A stretch of DNA of 64,000 bases from an uncultured Clostridia bacterium (GTDB lineage Bacteria > Bacillota > Clostridia > Christensenellales > UBA1242). The stretch spans positions 1-64,000 of the forward strand of contig CAKNRR010000004.1 of NCBI GenBank assembly GCA_930990975.1, written 5' to 3'. Numbering within the stretch: the stretch's first letter is position 1; every line of letters begins with the position of its first letter. The translations under genes were made by a program, and so were the position numbers. The notes under the pieces are model-generated. The model ran no database searches and had not been told where the DNA came from. It saw nothing but the letters and a program-made list of their open reading frames with translations. This document shows, in pieces, positions 52,201-61,200 of the stretch.

Positions 52201-55200
52201 ACATCAAGTTCTGTTGTGTTGATATTTTCATAACCGCTTTCTTGAATTGTTATCTTGTAATCTTTTGCCTTGATAGCAAGAGTTACAACGACATCTTCTG
52301 TGATATTTATAATACTGAATGTATTTCCATTTACTTCGAAGTCAGCATTTGTGTCAGGATTTATGACAACATTTGCTCTATCTACTTCATATCCAGTAGA
52401 AAGTGTCAAAGTAAATTCTTTTCTTTGCCCATAGATTGCTTGAAGAACAGTTCCTGAAATATATTCTTGGTCTTCAAAAACAACTTGTTCAACTTTGTCA
52501 CGGTTTGTGATTCCTTCGTATATGAATGTAACATCATATACATCATTTCTCCAGTTTGCAGTAATCTTCATTGTAAGATCTGCGCTTGGAGCTGTTGTAG
52601 AGAACACTTGATTTGCAACATAAGTTTCTCCGTTGTCATTTGTCCAGGTGTAAACCATACCTTCTTCGACAATTTCGTCAAGTTCTGGAAGTGTTGTCAT
52701 ACGGTCGCCATAGATATATGTTCTGATCGCACCATCAGCACCGCTTTCAAATGTTTCATCGCTGACGAATTCGGCATTTTCACTATTCTTATAGAATGTT
52801 ACTGTATATTCAAGACCTTTCCAGTGTGCATCAAGTGTAAGAGAACTATCCATTGTAGGAATATCTCCTAAAACAGATATGATCATAGCTTGAATCTTAT
52901 CAATAAAGTCATATCTTGTTTTTTCTGCACCAACAGTCCAATAATCTTGTTCGTATGTTCCTGCGGTGGCGGTGTAAACTGTCACAACCTCTCCGATTGA
53001 AACATCTCCCAAGCTTATCTTATATTCAGTATTATTTGCCCCAACTGCTTCATTTACTTGAGAAGCAAATGGAACTTCATAATTTGTAAGAATGCTTACA
53101 ACGATTTCATCAATAAATACTGTGATATCTAAGTTTCCTTTAGCTTTCAAGCTGAATTGTCCAGTAGTTGCTTGAGTAGCTGTAGTATTTCCTGCAAAGT
53201 TTTGATAATTTCCATTTATTGTAAGATTTGTCCACTTATACCAATCATTTCCTACAACATCAAATACAAGATTGTCATTGTAGTGAATGTTGTAGATGTT
53301 TCCTTGAGGAGTCAATTTGTTGCCTTCGCTTACGCTGTCTTTATAAACATTGACAATTGCACCATTTCCAACAGTCATGTTTATTGTAAGGGCAGCCTCT
53401 GACCAATTTGCAACAAATGTATAACCCTTGAGGTCATCTTGAGTTGGAGGTGTGCCAAGTCTTTCCCAAATATTTGCTCCTTCATTTACACTATCATTCA
53501 AAGTCCAGTGAGTGAAATCAAATGTGTTTGCTTGGTCAATAGTAAGTGTAGGAAGATTTGAACCAATAAGTTGAGAGTAAGAGAGCACTCTTTCAGTTGT
53601 ATTTTCCCAACCTGAGCCTGAAGCAGAAATAGTCAAACCTTGTTCTGGGTTATTGTAATCAATAATAATCTTTATTGAAATTTCTTCGGTTACAATAGTA
53701 ACTGTCATATCCCCTGTAATTTTAGAGATATTGAATGAACCAACATTTGTTGAATTTACTGTTTGATTAAGTACTCCGTTTTCAGAGCTAAGCTTAACAC
53801 CTTCAAAAGTGTAGCCTTCATTTGCTGTAACAGAAATATCTTCTGGATTTAATGAAGAATAATAAGTTACAGTCAAACTATCAGCAAGGTCTGGGCTTAA
53901 AGATGATTGATTGCGTACGATTGTGATTGTATATTCGTCAATCTGCCATATTGCATCAATTGTTATTCCTGTAGCCTTTCCATCAACTGCATCTTGAAGG
54001 AAGTCAGCTTTGTTTGACATTGTGGTTGAAACCTCAACGCCATCATACTTCCAACCAATTTGTTTGTATCCCTTTCTTGTAAGGAAATTTGATTGGTCAA
54101 GAAGTTTGTTTATAATGTCGTTGTCAACATTTCCAGTATAAGGAAGAGAGATTGAACCTGTGTTTCCAAATCCTTCGCCATCTTCAACAAATGTGTAATC
54201 GTCTGGTTCTGGATTCTTGTTGAATTTAAGTTCAACATTTCCGATGTTACCTTTAACACTGCTGTAATCTATATCATAGTTTGAACTGTCGTCATTGGTT
54301 GGGTCGAAGTTCAATAGATTTATCTTCTTTCCGCTTCCAATCAATTCGTTTTCATAAGTACCGCTTACAACTTTGATATAATCGCCACTTAAAATACCAT
54401 TTGATGTGTAATATCCATTGTTTGCATTTACATTTTGGTTAACAAATGCTTGCAACAAATCAGCATTACCATCATATTCTTTTGTGATTGTTTGAGTTGA
54501 ATTTGTGATTGTTATTTGTAATTTATTTACATTGAATGTTATTGTGAATGTTTCTTCATAAACTTGCCCCACAGCACCAACACTTTGTGTGAATGTGTAG
54601 TTTTTAGAAGAAAGAGTGAATTCAATGGTTCTTTCCCCAACTTTGAGATAATCTCCGTTTGAGTAGTCCCCATTTGTCACAACATAAGAATCAACATTAA
54701 TATAGATATTGTTTATTGCTCCGCCATTATATGCAAGAGGAATGTTCTTTAAGATAACACTTGCAAGGTCGGAATTTTCTTTGATAAGACCATAAACCAC
54801 ACCATTTGTGCTTGCTGTTGATGTAACAGTAACCTCTTCTTGAGATGGATTTACAAGTGCCTTCATGTCTGGAGCATAAGAAAGGATGTAATTTGCTTCG
54901 CTTATGTCATCCAATTTCATGTTGAGAACATTTTGCTCTCCAGCCAAGCTTTCAGAGATTGTTCCGCTTATTGTAATAACATCTCCGTCAACTATATTTG
55001 AAACAGCAAGATCAATTCCCTCGTTTTGGATATTGTTTGTCCAAGTGAATGTATTTGTTTGGTCAAATATCTTTGTTATGCTGTTTACTGTGATTGTTCT
55101 TTCACTTATCACAACTTTAGCATTTGCAGTATTTACGATTTCAACTCCATTCCAGCCAAGAGCTTTTCCTGCCTCTGTAAGAGAAACAGTAAAACCATAC

Positions 55201-58200
55201 TCTCCTACATTCTTAGAATTGTTGTCAGCCAAAACAAATTGAATATATTCTGCATACTTAACTTTTTCTTCTTCTGGAATTTGTATTACATTAGCTTCGC
55301 TTGTGTAGTACATATTAAATGTTTGAGTAACTTCTTCTCCACCAGCAGAAGCAACAATCTTATATTTTCTAAGGACGCTGTCATATTCAATATCATTGAT
55401 TACAAGAGCATTTCCGTTGTAAACAAAGTTTAATGACCCGTCTAATTCAATTTTAAGATTTGTTGTAGGAACTGTGATTTCAAAGTAAGCTTCATATCCA
55501 GTTGTGTCCAAAGTATAGTTTACTTTGTCGGCATCGTCAGCAATAGTTGCAGTTGTCAATCTATATCTGCCAATTGCTTCGCCTGTCTCTCTTTCAAAGT
55601 TCAATCTTACATCATCGCTGTTTTCTGTAACATTGATTGTATAAGTGATAGGGTTTGGTTCTTGTGTACCAAATGGTTTTCCTACACTGATTTGAGATTG
55701 ATATTTTGAAAGTACAATATTGAATTTTTCAATTGAAACTTGAATGCGTCCCTTTCCACTTTCAACTGAGAAGAATTCTTCATATCCAGTTGCAACAGCA
55801 ATAGAAATGTTGTATGCCCCAGCATTCATAACAGAATTGCCTTCAGCAATAGTTGTTGTCACACCATATTTACCTGTTCCAATGCTCATTAAACTGTTCA
55901 ATGTAACAGTTTCATTTGTTGCACCATTTTGTCTTACATTGACAAGGATATTGTCTTTTCTATCTTTATTGTTGAATACAAGCGTGTCAGGTGTTGCGTC
56001 TTCAATTCCAATTTCATTTGTAGTGATTTCTAATTTTACTTTAAATGGTGTGCTTGCAGTTTGACTGCCTTGAGCAGCATTTGTATAAGTAAGTTTGATT
56101 GTAAATGTATATTCTCCTGAGAGTGAAACAGGAAGTCTGTTTGAAGCATCTCCGAGAATAAATTCATTTGAAGTTGATGTAAATGTTCTTCCACCCTCTT
56201 TTGCAAGAGTATATTCAAATGTTCCACCAATAAGAGTGGTTATATCTGCAATATCAGAAATAGCCAATACTTGAGTTGTCAAAGAAGCTTTAAAGTCAAA
56301 TGTTGTTTGTTTTTGAGAAGCAACAACGCTGTTAAGCTTCCATAATGCTGTAATATTTACAGGACTTCCACCATCACTTACAGCAAATGTCCAGTTCCCA
56401 ACACCTTCTGTCAATGTGATGTCTGCAGAATTATAGCTATAACCATCGAATGAAAGTCCAGCATAATCATGAGTTGGGTTTGTATGAGTATAAGCTGCTT
56501 GTGCTGAAACATAAACAGATTCAGACACTGCCCCTGCATTGTTTCCGCCATTATAATTTATATTGACGCGTTTAACATCTGTAAGGATTGCAAATGTTGT
56601 AGCATCTGTTGATGTGCTGAGCACTTCAAAGTTTTGTTTTGGAATATTGTTTCCAGCAGGGTCAGAGAATTCTGTATTGAGAATATCTTGATAGCTTGCA
56701 GGATTTGAAGATGTGTTCCAAGTAAGAAGTGTGAGTGAAAGAAGTCTATCAGTTGATATGTCAACACAAATATCATAGTTAAGTGTATATGTGTTTAAGA
56801 GTCCTTTGTTAACAAATATTCTTAAGTTTGATGAATAATTGTTTACAAAACTAAAGAGAACTTGGTTTGCAACTTGCAATGTTCCTTGAGAAGATGAACT
56901 TGAAGTGAAGATTATGTCACCTTCATTAGCGTTTCCAACAACAACATTATCTATATCAATATATAATGTTTCAGTTGAACCCTTATAATCAATATTAAGG
57001 GTGTCGCTAAGTTTTCCATTTGCAGCTGTCAAGTAACGAGGACTATAAGTCAATTTTAAAGCATTTGCTGAGTCAAGCAAATTGAATGTTCCATCAAGGA
57101 CATATTCAAATGACCCACTTACATTAGCGTAATCTTGACCATTTACCTTAAGTCCTCTCACTTCAAATACATTGCTGTTGTCAGCACCTGTAAATGTTGT
57201 ATCTTGGCTTATTGCACTTCCAATGTAAATAATATCTGTAAGATTGTATGTGAATGTTACATTTCCAATTGAGAATGAAACATTTCCAAGAGAGTGTGTA
57301 TAAACAATAAGTGTTGTATTGTCAAAATAATAAGTAGAAGTTTCACCAAAGCTGATTGTAAATCTAGCTTTTACAATATCGAGCCCTGTGTAAATGTAGC
57401 TGTAATTTGAACCATCACGAGATACGCCTTCAATCAAATTGCTCCAAACTGTGCTTGAGCTTACAGAAACACCATTTACATCTCCGTTTGAATCAAAATA
57501 TCCTTTATAAATATTGAAGCTTATCTTTCTGTCAGAACCAACAGAATAATCATCAACAACCTTGATTGAATTTGTGTTTGCTGTATTGAAGATAAGACTT
57601 GTGTCAAAGCTTGTTCTGCTTGCGTCGTCAGCCTCACCGCTCCAAGAATATTTCAAATATGTTGTTCCATAGTTGTTTGCATTTGGATATCCAGCTTCGC
57701 TTGTTGCAGGAACAAATTGCTCTGTACCATTATAAATGCCTACAAAGTTTTCTTCAAACTCAAAAGCATTTTTCTTCATTTCAAAAGATAATGGATTGCT
57801 TGAAACAGTGTAAGTCTTGTTCGCATTAGAATCAAGAAGTGAGTTTTCCATTGTAACAAAGAATTGAATATCAAAGTTTGTTGCAGTAAAGAGTTTGTTT
57901 ATATTATATATAGTTTCACTATTTATTGTATCAACCTTGTCGCTTCCATCTTTATAAGTTACAAGGAATCCATAATTTGCAAGTCTGTCACCATTGCTAA
58001 GAATAAGTGCCGAACCATCAATTTGATGTTCTGTGCTAGTAACTTTATCTGAAAGGCTACCTTTTGTAATGTCGTGACTATTTAAAAGATAGAATATCTT
58101 ATCTGCAAGAGCCCCTACATCATCAGTCCATGCAATGTTTGCTTGAGCCATTGTGTCAACTCTTGTAAAGACTGGTCTAACAGTTATATCACTTGTTGTA

Positions 58201-61200
58201 TTAAATGGAACTTTAGGGTCAAAGCTGTTTCCTTCGAATTTTCCGCTAAATTTATATCCATTTCTTTCTATTGAGATTTTTCCGTCGTGATCAAGTGTTC
58301 CATCAAAGAATGCGAAAATAAAGTCAGGAGATGTACTATCTAAAAGAGTAGGAATTTCTGAGTAAGTTACAACAACATAAACTCCAGTAGAATCTTTTCC
58401 CCATAGTCCATCTGCGGAATCTTCATTGATTAAGATATTGTAGTAGTTTTCAGTAGAGCCTTCAATATAAACCTTATAGGTTGCAAGTTTTCTTTCTGTT
58501 GTCAAGTTGAATGTTTTTCCAATAAATTCACTTTCTGCTGAAGTATTTGTTACACCAAGCAATGCTTTGAAGTTGTCCAAAGTGAGAATAAACTCAACTC
58601 CAACACCACTACTAATAAGATTTGTGATTTTTTCAAATGTAGCTGAACTTTCTTGAATTGAGAAGCCTGTTGATAAGTATCCTTCAATGCTTGAACCAGT
58701 TACATTTTGAACAGAAGTTACTGTAAAACTTCCGTTGTTATCAGCTCTATAAACAGTAAATCTTCCTGTTCCATTTTTCTGATTGGTTGTTTCAAAGTAA
58801 ATTTTGTCACCAATTTGGAAACTTGCATCATGAGTGCTTGTTCCATTATCAATGTTAATATTATAGTTTATAGCATTCCATTGAGCTACTAATGTTATAT
58901 CTACTTGAGAGTTGTTTGTGATATTATCTTGATCATTATTATTGTAGAATGAAGTCCATGTATTATTATCGTCTGAATCAGCACCGAAGAGTTTCCCCCA
59001 GTTTCCGCCAGAAACAGTCAAGGAGTCTATAATATCTCCGGTTTGAAGAGTTATAGAATTGTCTGCACTATCAAAAGCAAGCCATTTAGCGAAAGTATAA
59101 CCTAAGTTTGTATAGTATCTAGGAATTGAAAGCAATTTCCCATACTCTAATGTCAACTCGTGTGTTGTTAAATCATTAAGTTCACCCTTGCCGACTTCAC
59201 CATGAGTGAGAGTAACATGAACTGTTCTTGGAGTAACAATACCATTAACTGCAATGCTAAAGCTGCTATTATTGACGCTGGTCAATGCCTTGTAGCCTTC
59301 CATAAGATTTGTGTCATACAAAATGCTTTGATAATCAGAAGTATTTGCAGAAACAACATTACCATTGCTTAAATACCAACCAACCAAGAAATATTGAGAA
59401 TGGATTGAAATTCCACCAAAACCAGCACCATTTGCACCATACAATCTTGGTGTTGTATTCCCTTCGTCTGTTCCATATCTATATGTAGTTGGAAGGATAA
59501 CTTCATTTGCCAACATATTATCAATTGGACTATGAGTAGTGCTATCAACAAGCCCGTTTACTCTAATTTCAACTTGTTTAAAGGTAAATATTAAGTTAAA
59601 CTTATAATCATTAGTTCCAGATTTATAATCAAAAGAGAATACTCCTGAATTGTCATCTACTGCTGGAGCTGTTTTTGAGACAATTTCTCCTTTCAATTTT
59701 CCATCAACAGTTTCTCCAGAGTTATTATCCATGACAAAGTCATTTTCACTACCATATAAAAGAGCTTTTCCTAAATTTGTCAATCTTATTGTAACTGTAA
59801 ATGTCTCTTCAGGCAATATCCCAGAATTTTTAGAAAATTCAATTGTAAACAATGTATTTATAAAATCAGCATTGTTCGTAAAATCATAATTCTTGCTAGT
59901 TCCATCCAATCCATCTTTTAATGTTAAAGAAAAACTTTCGTTTCCTATATCATGTGTAATAGCTTCAAGCGTGATTGTAATTGTATAAATAGGATCTGAT
60001 TGCCCTGTGTATAAAACGGTAAACACTGAAGCTGTTCCAGTATTACTACCAGCAATATCAATGCTTTGAGATTGGCTGTTGCCACCTGTTATTAATATCT
60101 CTGTTGGTCTATAGTATCCATTAGGAGTAACAGTGAAAGTATCACCTAGATAACTTTCATTTCCACTTTCACCAGTACCCATATATAATGACGGATAAGC
60201 TGTAGCTCCTTGGCCAAGGCCTCCTAATCCATTGATAGTAAGGAAAACTCCTTTTAATTTTGTATCATTTGCGACTTCAGCCCCGTCAAGAACATACTTG
60301 ACATTTACAAAAGTTCTAAGTTGACCTATAACAAATTCTACTGTAGAACTTTCTATAACAGATTCAACATTTGTTCGTGTAGAATAAACTCCTTCTTTAG
60401 CATATGCCTTATCAAGTACATCAACTGTTTTAAATCCTTCATATTTAAAGTCAAGTCCTTCTCGATCAAAGCTGTGGTCTAATACAAAATATCTCCAATC
60501 TGTGCTAGTAACAAATCCGAATCTTACATTATCTCCGTCTTTAATTTCAAATGAAGCACTATAACTTGTACCACTTACCTTAGTTATATCAATCTTTGTA
60601 GTAATTTTATTAGTTGCATCAAGTAGTCCAAATGTAAACGCAACCTTTCCATTAATCTTAAACACTCCTTCATCGCAAGTAAAACCTATTGCCTCGCTTC
60701 CATATACTGGGATTTTAAAATTAACATTAACTTTTTGAGTGACTCTTTGTACTGCAATAAAAATATTCCCATTTGTTCCAACAATGTTATTTATTGTAAC
60801 TGTATAAGATCTAGGAGCATTGAATCCTGCCCCTGGATTGTCTTGCACAATGCTTGTTGAAACTCTTTTATATGAATCGTTATTTTTGTTGCTTGCTGAA
60901 TAGTTTGGGTCTTGACCAGTAAAATTAATAAAGTTTGTATAAACACCACTTGTTTGACTTGAATCTGGCATTTGCTCTACTTTATCAATACCACCTAGCC
61001 CATCTTCGCCGTCATCAGCATTTTTGTTAACAAGAGAAACTTCATAGCCAGGTTTTAATGTAAATTTAATTACAACACTTGTAGAAGAGTTTACTTTTTC
61101 AACTCTATAGTATGTACCATCTTGTGTGTTTTTAAGAGCGCTGTTTCCTTGTTGGCTTACTGAAACTTTAAAATCGTTTCCAGTCCATGCATTAAAAGTC